DNA of 51,726 bases from Chloroflexi bacterium TSY (GTDB taxonomy: Bacteria; Chloroflexota; Anaerolineae; Caldilineales; Caldilineaceae), in contig JAHBNG010000109.1 of the NCBI GenBank assembly GCA_019217005.1, positions 1 through 51,726 on the forward strand, given 5' to 3'. Below are positions 37,270 through 44,775 of this stretch, piece by piece. Under the pieces are notes generated by a model. That model was given only the letters and a program-made list of their open reading frames with translations. It was not told where the DNA came from and ran no database searches. Both the position numbers and the translations under genes were made by a program. Within the stretch, counting starts at the first letter, position 1; every line of letters begins with the position of its first letter.

Positions 37270-37357
37270 AGGCTCGATAATGTTCGATTTTTGCACAAGA
37301 TAATGCGAGCGTTTAGCGGAAGCAAGACGACGTTGCTTGTAGCGAAGGCGCTCGATT
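37270..37357. other. Junction segment between IS701 remnant and CRTAC1 copy 2
   Basis: 88 bases with no recognisable gene. The right end joins CRTAC1 coding sequence in mid-gene at TTCAGAAGCAGG, the same bases found at 15903-15914 in copy 1. Confidence 0.5.
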
Positions 37358-38903
37358 CAGAAGCAGGAATTCCCTTTCGGTCAGTCGCGCGCCGTCAGCA
37401 TCGTCGATATTGATGGCGACGGCTGGCAGGACATTGTCTTTGCCCGGCGCGAAACAGCTCCCAGCGTGTGGATGAACGATGGCACGTTTCAAAAGGGTGA
37501 AAACAATCAGAAAACTGGGGTGGTTCAAAATTAGGTTTACACTTTTGATATATAGACAAAAATCTATATGAGACCGTTTTCTCTCTGAGAACCGGCGAAA
37601 TCAGAGAATATAAACGTTCTTTCTGTTTCTAAAAGTGTAAACCTATCTATCCAGCTAAAATGAACCACCCCAGAAAACTCACAGACAAACATCAGCCCAG
37701 CGTGGCCAACAGCAATTCAAACAGATAGACGGTTTCACGCGTTTGGATCGGTTCAGCCCTGCGCCAAGGGCCTACACCTTCGCCTGGGCCGATCTGGATG
37801 GTGATATTGATCTGGATCTTGTCCTGGCGACCTATCAAACCGAGCACAGGCGCTTTAATAACTATGACTTGAGCGGTGGCGGCGTGGTCTACTATGAAAA
37901 CAGGGGAGACGACTTTATAGCGACCCATCTGGCGACCTATTCGCAAGCCTTGGCCCTGCTGCTGGTCGACCTGAATGAGGATGAACATCTGGATATCTGG
38001 GTAGGCCATGACTTTCTGATGCCTGACCAGGTCTGGTTGCGCACAGATGATGGCTGGCAGGAAGCAACCCGCTTCGATGAAACTGCCCAAAATACCATGA
38101 GCTTTGCGGCAGGTGATATCAACAACGACGGTGGCGTTGAGCTATTTGCCGCTGACATGATGCCCTATGAGCCTACCCAAGCGGCCATGCTGGCTTGGTC
38201 TCCTTTAATGGAGACGATGGAAGATGTCGCCCATGACCAGCAGATCATCCAAAACGTCCTTCAAATTGCGACCAGCGACGGGGGATTTGAAAACCAGGCG
38301 GTTGCGCGAGGTGTAGAGGCGACGGGATGGAGCTGGTCCGCCCAATTTGGGGACCTGGACCAGGATGGTTTTCTGGATCTCTATGTGGTGAACGGCATGG
38401 CAGCAGAAGAAATGTTTGGTCATCTGCCGAATAGCGAATTGATCGAAGAAAATCTGGTCTTCCAGAACGATGGCACAGGTCGTTTTAATCCAAGGCCCGA
38501 TTGGGGTCTCAACGCGACGGCTGGTGGTCGCGGTATGAACATGGCTGATTTGGACGGCGACGGTGATTTGGATATTGTGGTCAATAACCTGCTGTCGTCA
38601 GCCGTCGTCTACGAGAATAGGCTCTGTGGGGGCCATAGCCTCACCGTTGATCTCCAGTGGCCCAAAAGCAAGAATACCTATGCGATTGGCGCGCGGCTTG
38701 CGCTGCAGACAACGACTGGTCGATATATGCGTGAGATTCGCTCCAATAGTGGATATTTGTCAGGCGATCCGTCACAGGTTCACTTTGGTTTCCCCGCGGA
38801 TAGCCGCCCCATCTCCCTGGATATCCAGTGGCCCGATGGTCAAAAGTCAACGCTTCTTGTGCCGCCACCAAGTACAAGGCTCTTGGTAGAGCGCATCAAT
38901 TGA
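37358..38903 (+). pseudogene. CRTAC1-like FG-GAP/ASPIC-UnbV protein, 5'-truncated with MITE (copy 2)
   Basis: Coding sequence equivalent to 15905-16788 of copy 1 with very few differences, then continuing to the natural end. Calcium loops include DLDGDIDLDLVLA, DLDQDGFLDLYVV and DLDGDGDLDIVVNN. The C-terminal ASPIC/UnbV domain is present (YAIGARLALQTTTGRYMREI, then VHFGFPADSRPISLDIQWPD). The N-terminal signal and first repeats are missing at the IS701 side. The MITE at 37517-37671 interrupts it; removal with one AGAAAACT copy restores NNQKTHRQTSAQ. So copy 1 has the beginning and copy 2 the end of the same protein. Confidence 0.82.
37517..37671 (+). mobile_element. 155-bp MITE, copy d (in CRTAC1 copy 2)
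   Basis: Ends GGGGTGGTTCA and complement; target duplication AGAAAACT at 37509-37516 and 37672-37679. Reverse complement of copy c. Confidence 0.93.
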
Positions 38904-38976
38904 TTCCGATATCTGATAACACAAGGGTTTCATAGGAGTCAAAATGAAACCAGATACAGCGGCGAAGAATGAAAAA

Positions 38977-39048
38977 AGCATTTCAGCACTTCAGCATTTC
39001 AGCACTTCAGCACTTCAGCACTTCAGCATTTCAGCACTCCAGCTTTCG
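38977..39048. repeat. 8-bp tandem repeat AGCAYTTC, about nine units
   Basis: AGCATTTC and AGCACTTC alternate irregularly, followed by AGCTGACTAGCTGACAAGCTGAC. A related AGC-rich string occurs at 40687-40790, before ADH2. Both precede genes, inside apparent transcription units. Confidence 0.8.
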
Positions 39049-39118
39049 AGCTTTTAGCTGACTAGCTGACAAGCTGACAGCGAAGCGTGCTGACAAGCTA
39101 TTTATAGAGGAGAACATC

Positions 39119-40306
39119 ATGAACGATAAGCAAAAAAATGGTATGTCACCGATCATCGATTGTGACGTACACCACGGTGACTTGGTGGAACTATCTGCGC
39201 TCTATCCTTATCTGCCACGTCACTATGTCGAATATATTGAAGATTTTGGCCCCATGCTGCCAGGTCTCGGTCATACAAACGTACCTCCCGCGGCAAACGC
39301 AACCCGCCACGACCTGTGGGAGAGCACAAATATCAACCCGGCTACCGAGCCGGAGGGATACAACGGCCAGGCGCCTAAGGGTTGGCAACATCGACGAAGG
39401 ACAGCGGTCAACCCAGCTACCCGGCCGGAAGTTTACATAAAACACCATCTGGACGCCTATAATGTTGGCATGGCCGTCCTCACCGGGGGATCGACGTATG
39501 CCGCCGCAGTTCATCCCGATGCGGACTATGGACATGCCCTTTGCCGCGCATTCAACGACTGGACGTTCGACCAGTGGCTAAGCCAAGATTTTCGTTTTCG
39601 GGCCTCAATAAATATAGCACCACAGGACCCGGCTTTGGCGGTGCAAGAGATTGAGCGGCTTGGCCCACGCCCGGAGTTTATCCAGGCTTTGATGCCAGCC
39701 GGAGCGCGGCTACCCTTTGGCAATCGTGTCTATCATCCCATCTATGCCGCATGCCAAGAACTGGGTTTGCCGATGTGCGTCCACTTTGGTAGCGAAGGCG
39801 CGGGCATCTCCGCTCCACCCACGGCCGCGGGATATCCTTCATACTACCTCGAAATGCGGATGGCCCGGCCGCAGATTGCAATGGCCCACCTGACCAGCCT
39901 GATTTGTGAAGGCGTCTTCGAGAAATTCCCTGACTTCCGCGTTTTGTTTGTAGAACACGATTTTTTCTGGGTGCCGGGCCTGCTATGGCACATGGACTCA
40001 GACTGGAAGGCTCTGCGCGATTATACGCCCTGGATCAAGAAGCTGCCCAGTGAATATGTCCGCACACATGTTCGCTTTGGCTCACAACCCATGCCTGATA
40101 TGCCCAGCCGTAAGGACCTGGACCGTTTTCTAGAGTGGCTACGGGCGGATGAAGTCCTGGTCTATACGTCTGACTTTCCCCATTGGGATATGGATGAACC
40201 CAGCACATTCTTGGCCGGTCACGACCCAAACCTACGCCAGCGGGTTATGGTTGAGACAGCCCGCGAGCTCTACCAGCTAGACAGTCAACAGGAGAAAGCT
40301 CTATGA
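39119..40306 (+). CDS. Amidohydrolase family protein (amidohydrolase 2)
   Basis: A 395-residue metal-dependent TIM-barrel hydrolase or decarboxylase of the PF04909 type. The N-terminal metal site is IIDCDVHHGD in place of the usual DxHxH. Downstream barrel residues are PMCVHFGSEG (His), MAHLTSLICEGVFEKFPDFR, VLFVEHDFFWVP and the C-terminal Asp in VYTSDFPHWDMDEPST. GAGGAG precedes ATG 39119. The stop overlaps the start of the Rieske gene by four bases, so the two products are made together. Substrates in this family are often aromatic or short hydroxy/keto acids. Confidence 0.87.
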   Translation: MNDKQKNGMSPIIDCDVHHGDLVELSALYPYLPRHYVEYIEDFGPMLPGLGHTNVPPAANATRHDLWESTNINPATEPEGYNGQAPKGWQHRRRTAVNPATRPEVYIKHHLDAYNVGMAVLTGGSTYAAAVHPDADYGHALCRAFNDWTFDQWLSQDFRFRASINIAPQDPALAVQEIERLGPRPEFIQALMPAGARLPFGNRVYHPIYAACQELGLPMCVHFGSEGAGISAPPTAAGYPSYYLEMRMARPQIAMAHLTSLICEGVFEKFPDFRVLFVEHDFFWVPGLLWHMDSDWKALRDYTPWIKKLPSEYVRTHVRFGSQPMPDMPSRKDLDRFLEWLRADEVLVYTSDFPHWDMDEPSTFLAGHDPNLRQRVMVETARELYQLDSQQEKAL

Positions 40307-40671
40307 CTAATCGCCAAGCTAAGCAGCGTTATGTGGTTGCTCGAACGGAGGAATTACCACCGGGTCAGCGACGTATCGTCACTGTGCGAGGTCGCGAAAT
40401 CGGCATCTTTAATGTCGGCGGCGAATATTTCGCATTGCTGAACCGCTGTCCCCATCGGTCAGGGCCGCTATGTCTGGGGCGGCTGCGACCGCTCGTTATC
40501 TCAGCCGGTGTCCCTCAGGTGGGCCACGAACGCGAAAATGAAATCCTCAAATGCCCCTGGCACCAATGGGAATTTGATATTCGGACCGGCAAAGCTCTCT
40601 TCGATCCAAAACTAGCCGTCCGCACCTATGAGGCGAAACAAGAGGAAGATCAGGTCGTCATATATCTATAA
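40303..40671 (+). CDS. Rieske [2Fe-2S] ferredoxin-like protein
   Basis: A 122-residue protein with both Rieske cluster motifs: CPHRSGPLCLG near residue 47 and CPWHQWEFD near residue 85, giving two Cys and two His ligands. The loop between them is typical for single-domain Rieske ferredoxins. It is translationally coupled to the amidohydrolase and may deliver electrons to an oxygenase encoded elsewhere. The region 40672-40834 after it has AGC-rich repeats and no gene. Confidence 0.88.
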   Translation: MTNRQAKQRYVVARTEELPPGQRRIVTVRGREIGIFNVGGEYFALLNRCPHRSGPLCLGRLRPLVISAGVPQVGHERENEILKCPWHQWEFDIRTGKALFDPKLAVRTYEAKQEEDQVVIYL

Positions 40672-40834
40672 TGAACACAATTTGTAAGCAATCAGCTTAT
40701 CAGCATTTCAGCTATCAGCTTGCCACTTTTAGACCGGAGCCCTTGACTAAGGACAATCAAGCTGACCGCTGATGGCTGACTAGCTGAACTACTACCGCAA
40801 TTTAAAAAAGCCTTCATCTTAGAAAGGAATTGTC

Positions 40835-41914
40835 ATGAAAGTGAAAGCCGCTGTCTTGTACGAAGAGAACCAGCCAATTGTGGTTGAAGAGGTTGATGTG
40901 GACGGTCCCAAAGCGGGCGAAGTCCTGGTCAAGATCGCCGCGACGGGCGTCTGCCATAGCTGCTACGCCGTCATTACGGGTAAGGAAAAGTGGCCGCTTC
41001 CCGCCGTGTTGGGCGATGAAGGAGCCGGAGTTGTCGAGGCGGTCGGGTCGGGTGTCAGCCTGGTCAAACCGGGTGATCCGGTGGTGCTTTCGATCTCGCC
41101 AGCCTGCGGTCACTGTATCTACTGTGTGCGTGGCTACCCCAGCCTCTGCCTAAAGGCAGCCCAGATGAAAGAGCGCCCCCCGCGCTACAGCAAAAATGGA
41201 AAGGGAATCTACCAATTCACCGTCGCTTCCTTTGCCGAATATACGGTAGTCCCCCAAGAAGCCGCGATCCCGATTGACCAGGATTTCCCGCTCGAAAAGG
41301 CAGCCCTATGTGGTTGTAGCGTCATCACCGGCGTGGGTAGCGTGGCCAACACAGCGGAGGTGAAGCTAGGGAGCAGCGTCGTCGTTATTGGGGCTGGCGG
41401 CATCGGGTTGAACGCGATTCAAGGGGCCGCTCTGGCCGGCGCAGCCCAGATTATCGCGGTTGATCTAGTGGAGGCGAAGCTCGAACTGGCCCGCCAGTTT
41501 GGGGCCACGCATACCATCAACGCCGCCAACGGTGACCCGATACCCGAAATCCACAACTTGACCGACGGTTTGGGGGCCGATTATGCGATTGAAGCCATTG
41601 GCACAAATGTGACGTATGAACAGGCCATACGGGCCATTCGACCTCGGGGCAAAGCGATCTTGATTGGTTTACCGCAGTCCGAACCGATTTGTCTGGAGCC
41701 TCGCCTACTCATGGGGGGTGAGCGGATCATCATGGGCAGCGCACTCGGCACGACGCGAATGCGCTATGACGTACCTCGCCTCCTCTCGCTCTATCGGGCC
41801 GGCAAACTCAAAATGGATGAACTGATCACCCGGACCTATCCGTTGGAAGCGGTGAATGAGGCGTTTGAAGATATGCTCAACGGCAAGGTTGCCCGTGGGG
41901 TAATTCGATTCTGA
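40835..41914 (+). CDS. Zn-dependent alcohol dehydrogenase ADH2
   Basis: A 359-residue near-duplicate of ADH1, with scattered changes such as Ala for Thr near residue 35, Leu for Arg near 106 and Ala/Gly replacements near 285. The catalytic zinc site again has Cys40 and Asp61 where His is usual; the structural Cys91, 94, 97 and 105 and the GAGGIGLNAIQGA cofactor motif are intact. The AAAGGA site and the preceding 20 bases match ADH1. The downstream homologous block ends near 42075, just before an integron core-like site. Confidence 0.9.
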   Translation: MKVKAAVLYEENQPIVVEEVDVDGPKAGEVLVKIAATGVCHSCYAVITGKEKWPLPAVLGDEGAGVVEAVGSGVSLVKPGDPVVLSISPACGHCIYCVRGYPSLCLKAAQMKERPPRYSKNGKGIYQFTVASFAEYTVVPQEAAIPIDQDFPLEKAALCGCSVITGVGSVANTAEVKLGSSVVVIGAGGIGLNAIQGAALAGAAQIIAVDLVEAKLELARQFGATHTINAANGDPIPEIHNLTDGLGADYAIEAIGTNVTYEQAIRAIRPRGKAILIGLPQSEPICLEPRLLMGGERIIMGSALGTTRMRYDVPRLLSLYRAGKLKMDELITRTYPLEAVNEAFEDMLNGKVARGVIRF

Positions 41915-41931
41915 TCAGATATGGTTAAAAA

Positions 41932-42075
41932 ACCAGCATCTATGAGTCGTACCTGATTGAAGACGAAACCGGCACATTGCACGTCGTCCCGTCTCAATCA
42001 CCTGCGAATAATTTCAAAGGCGCAGATAATGTGCCCTCATCCCTGTGTGTTTCCGCGACCGGGGTTCCCTGTAAT
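41932..42075 (+). pseudogene. Possible GH95-like fragment, second copy
   Basis: Same sequence as 24370-24522 apart from single-base changes and one extra A in the A-run near 41937-41942. It shows that the duplicated unit is ADH plus this tail. Confidence 0.33.
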
Positions 42076-42078
42076 AAC

Positions 42079-42090
42079 TTGTTAGGCGGC
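42079..42090. repeat. Integron core-like site TTGTTAGGCGGC
   Basis: Exact reverse complement of GCCGCCTAACAA at 43092-43103. Together the two bracket the SDR gene as in a gene cassette. Confidence 0.4.
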
Positions 42091-42108
42091 TAAGGAAGGA
42101 GAGAAACA

Positions 42109-42882
42109 ATGACACGATTAGCCGAAAAGATAGCGATTGTCACCGGAGGAGCGGGAGGCATAGGACTGGCGACAAGCACTCTTTTTGCTAAAGAAGGAGC
42201 GAAAGTATTGCTGGTTGACCTGGATGAACAAGCCCTTCGAGAAGCTGTGGTTTCAATTGGTAGCGATGCAGTAAGTTATGTTGTAGCCGACGTCACTCAA
42301 CCGGAACAAGTCCAGAAGTATATCCAGGCAGCTGTTGACCGTTATGGCGGTATTGACATTTCCATCAACAACGCTGGCGTCGAAGGAGAAGTCAAACCAA
42401 TTACCGACTATAGCGTCGAGATGTTCGATAAGGTGATGGCTGTCAATGTCAGGGGAGTCTGGCTAGGACTTAAGTACGTCATACCTGAAATGCAGAAGCG
42501 TGGTGGTGGCAGTATTGTCATTACATCTTCAACTGGAGGTGTTGGAGGTCACTCAGGGCTCTCTGCCTACAATGCAAGCAAACACGCGGTTATTGGTATT
42601 ATGCGGTCAGTTACTGCTGAGTGTGGGGAGCTAGGCATCCGCATCAACACCGTCAATCCTGGAGGAACGGAGACACGCATGATACGGTCATTGGAAAGAC
42701 AAATGCAACCGGACAATCCAGACGCCGCGCGAGAGAACGCACAGAAAAATAACCCATTGCAACGCTACGCAACTCCAGAAGAAGTCGCGCAAATGATGCT
42801 CTTCCTCTCCAGTGACGAGAGTAGTAGCTATTGTACGGGTGGAGTCTATATGGTTGACGGCGGGGGGACGAAGCGGCGATAG
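42109..42882 (+). CDS. Short-chain dehydrogenase/reductase (SDR)
   Basis: An intact 257-residue classical SDR. TGGAGGIG near residue 15 binds the cofactor and LLVDLDEQ suggests NAD preference. NNAGVEG follows near residue 92, then the catalytic Ser in ITSSTGG near 143 and YNASK near 157. VNPGGTETRM and CTGGVYMVDGG are typical. AAGGAGAG precedes ATG 42109. Substrate unknown. It is bracketed by core-like sites 42079-42090 and 43092-43103. Confidence 0.92.
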   Translation: MTRLAEKIAIVTGGAGGIGLATSTLFAKEGAKVLLVDLDEQALREAVVSIGSDAVSYVVADVTQPEQVQKYIQAAVDRYGGIDISINNAGVEGEVKPITDYSVEMFDKVMAVNVRGVWLGLKYVIPEMQKRGGGSIVITSSTGGVGGHSGLSAYNASKHAVIGIMRSVTAECGELGIRINTVNPGGTETRMIRSLERQMQPDNPDAARENAQKNNPLQRYATPEEVAQMMLFLSSDESSSYCTGGVYMVDGGGTKRR

Positions 42883-43117
42883 ATAGAGGTTATAGACCGT
42901 TTGCCTGCCTCTGAGCCGAAAGCTACTATACTTCTTGATTTTGGGTATCGTGCATAATCGTGGCTAATATACGGTAAGGGAATAAAATTAACTGAAAACG
43001 TAGTTAGATGGGATAAAGTATAATAATTCTTGTCGTGTTATATACCGTTTTCAGTTGATATTTGTTATTGGATAAAGCTTCCTTAATAAGTGCCGCCTAA
43101 CAAAGCGTTTGCAGGGG
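42883..43117. other. Intergenic region with hairpin and attC-like left half
   Basis: No gene. AACTGAAAACG (42990-43000) pairs with CGTTTTCAGTT (43046-43056). GCCTAACAAAGCGTTTGCAG from 43095 is the left half of an attC-like site. No GTTAGGC partner is found downstream, so the site is cut at the junction with the peptidase remnant. Confidence 0.45.
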
Positions 43118-43185
43118 ACGCCCAGATGCAGGTTCTTGATGTCTTTGCGGACAACTTCCACGGGGATGTCGCTGATCCAGAGCAT
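43118..43185 (-). pseudogene. YgjP-like metallopeptidase, 5' remnant
   Basis: ATG 43185 on the minus strand gives MLWISDIPVEVVRKDIKNLH and LGV before homology ends. This is the N-terminal strand of M48/YgjP (DUF45) peptidases, which often follow hsdR in type I restriction loci. The start lies seven bases after the HsdR stop, and the gene is cut by the attC-like sequence. Confidence 0.5.
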
Positions 43186-43192
43186 ACGGCGT

Positions 43193-43515
43193 TCAGTAGT
43201 CACGCTGGTTCATCGCAAGTTCGAGGATCATATCGACCAGTTCGTCGTCGTTCCCCAGCACACGCTTGATGGCCAGACGCACCTCCCGCTGCTTCATCTT
43301 GCTGCCCCGCCAATCCGCGCGCTTACTGGTGCGAATGGCTGTATCGACTGCAACCGCAATTCGTGCAGCCGCATCCTCCGGCACGCCGTTGCCATAGGAG
43401 GGGCTGTTCTCTTTGACTTGCTCTACGGTCACGTGGTCTTTCAAGTTGTCATACAACGCACGCAGCGCGTCTGTATTCAATGTGGACGGGTAGGCACTCG
43501 TCTCCGGGCGTTTGC
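43193..43515 (-). pseudogene. Type I restriction endonuclease HsdR, C-terminal fragment
   Basis: About 107 residues on the minus strand, including TSAYPSTLNTDALRALYDNL, DAAARIAVAVDTAIRTSKRA, DWRGSKMKQREVRLAIKRVL and the end MILELAMNQRDY. The DWRG...K pattern followed by a helical tail is the HsdR C-terminal domain. Motor and nuclease domains are absent, as are HsdM and HsdS. A remnant of a lost restriction system. Confidence 0.65.
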
Positions 43516-43522
43516 CGATCAG

Positions 43523-43708
43523 AAACAAATGTTCTATAATTACCGCTATACCCGAGCCGAAACCGATGAGCTGTACCAAGCACTGTCAGGAGGCAGTGAA
43601 GCCACCATGCCTTTGCAGGAATTGTTCGGGGGTGGCTATTTCGGGATCTGCGTAGACAAGTTTGGTATTCGCTGGATGTTCAACTGTGCTAATAAAGACA
43701 TAGGGTAG
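43523..43708 (+). pseudogene. VOC-superfamily (PhnB-like) C-terminal fragment
   Basis: The frame ends with YTRAETDELYQALSGGSEAT, QELFGGGYFGICVDKFGIRW and MFNCA. This is the second beta-alpha-beta-beta-beta unit of PhnB/glyoxalase-like VOC proteins. The N-terminal half is missing; the left edge meets the HsdR fragment on the opposite strand. Confidence 0.6.
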
Positions 43709-43720
43709 GGGTTAACCACA

Positions 43721-43831
43721 ATGACAAAACAAAAAATCAGACCACATCTCTGATTCGATAAAGAGGCAGTGGAAGCAGCGGAGTTTTACGCTTCTGTGTT
43801 TCCCGATTCGAGGACCGAGACGAGATCATAA
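43721..43831 (+). pseudogene. VOC-superfamily (3-dmu-9_3-mt-like) N-terminal fragment with TGA
   Basis: ATG 43721 gives MTKQKIRPHL, then TGA (43751-43753) where relatives have Trp, then FDKEAVEAAEFYASVFPDSR before the frame ends at 43829-43831. PHLWFDKEAxEAAEFY is a strong family signature, so the TGA is a one-base Trp-to-stop change. About 35 residues remain. Confidence 0.6.
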
Positions 43832-43861
43832 AATCTGGCGACGATACCGCTTTCTGCGCTG

Positions 43862-44731
43862 TTGCTTGTCCTGCTATCGGTCGGTCTCCACGCCGGCTGG
43901 AACCTATTTGCACACACCAGGCAAAACGATCATTCGCTCTTGTTGCGTGCGGCCATGGTCGCCGGCGCCATCGGCCTGCTGGTAGAGGCTGCATTCCGGT
44001 GGCAAGGCGGCTCCACACCCCCGGGATCTGTGTACGGTCTACTGGCTGTGACCGGCATATTTCAGGGCCTCTATTTTCTGGGCCTCACCCGCGGCTATGC
44101 TATTGGCGCGTTCGCCGTGGTCTATCCGGTGGCGCGCGGGCTGCCCGTTCTCTTCCTGGCCCTGGTCGACATTGCGCGCGGGCGCCCGCCGTCGGTTGCC
44201 GGCTGGATCGGGATGATCCTGGTCGTGGCCGGATGTCTGTTGGCGCCCCTGGACTCGGTGCGCACCGTGCGCAGGCGCCATTATCTCAACATGCCGATCC
44301 TCTGGATTGGCGTAACGGCGTTGGGTACGGTCGGCTATACGACCGTGGACAAACTGGCGGCCGAGCAAGTGGCTGCGGGCGGCTTTGTCACCGCCGCCCG
44401 CTATGGCCTCTTACAGGCCTTTAGCACGTCGGTCTATCTCTTGCTCCTGCTCTTTGGCGGGATCAAGACCCCGCTCTTTGGCCCCCATGCGCGGTCACTC
44501 TGGCGGCGCGCTGCCTTGACGTCCGTCGTCATCTTTTCCGGGTACTGGCTGATCTTGTGGGCCTACCAGCTCACGCTGTATGCCAGCTACATTGTGGCGT
44601 TGCGACAATTCAGCATCGTGCTCGGCGTTGTTGTCTCCATGCTCTACCTACACGAACACACCCCGCGCGTGCGTCTCGTAGCGGCGTTCTGTATTACCGC
44701 GGGGTGCATGGCCATCGTTGTGGGCGCCTAA
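43862..44731 (+). CDS. EamA/DMT-superfamily transporter
   Basis: A membrane protein of about 290 residues with roughly ten hydrophobic helices in two repeats. The pattern begins LVLLSVGLHAGWNLFAH and includes YFLGLTRGYAIGAFAVVYPV (inner EamA repeat) and a second repeat ending GCMAIVVGA. Likely exports or imports a small metabolite. The start is uncertain: TTG 43862 is open, but the family alignment begins about seven residues upstream, where only ACG/ATA codons exist, so the original ATG was probably lost at the junction with the VOC remnant. GC-rich relative to its surroundings. Confidence 0.75.
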   Translation: MLVLLSVGLHAGWNLFAHTRQNDHSLLLRAAMVAGAIGLLVEAAFRWQGGSTPPGSVYGLLAVTGIFQGLYFLGLTRGYAIGAFAVVYPVARGLPVLFLALVDIARGRPPSVAGWIGMILVVAGCLLAPLDSVRTVRRRHYLNMPILWIGVTALGTVGYTTVDKLAAEQVAAGGFVTAARYGLLQAFSTSVYLLLLLFGGIKTPLFGPHARSLWRRAALTSVVIFSGYWLILWAYQLTLYASYIVALRQFSIVLGVVVSMLYLHEHTPRVRLVAAFCITAGCMAIVVGA

Positions 44732-44775
44732 TGGTCAATCCGCGTCACCGCCGCAATCGGCACCTACATCAGCGC

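Noticed and set aside
38977..39048. CRISPR-like repeat array
   Set aside because: The units are 8 bp and contiguous with no spacers. No cas genes are in the window.
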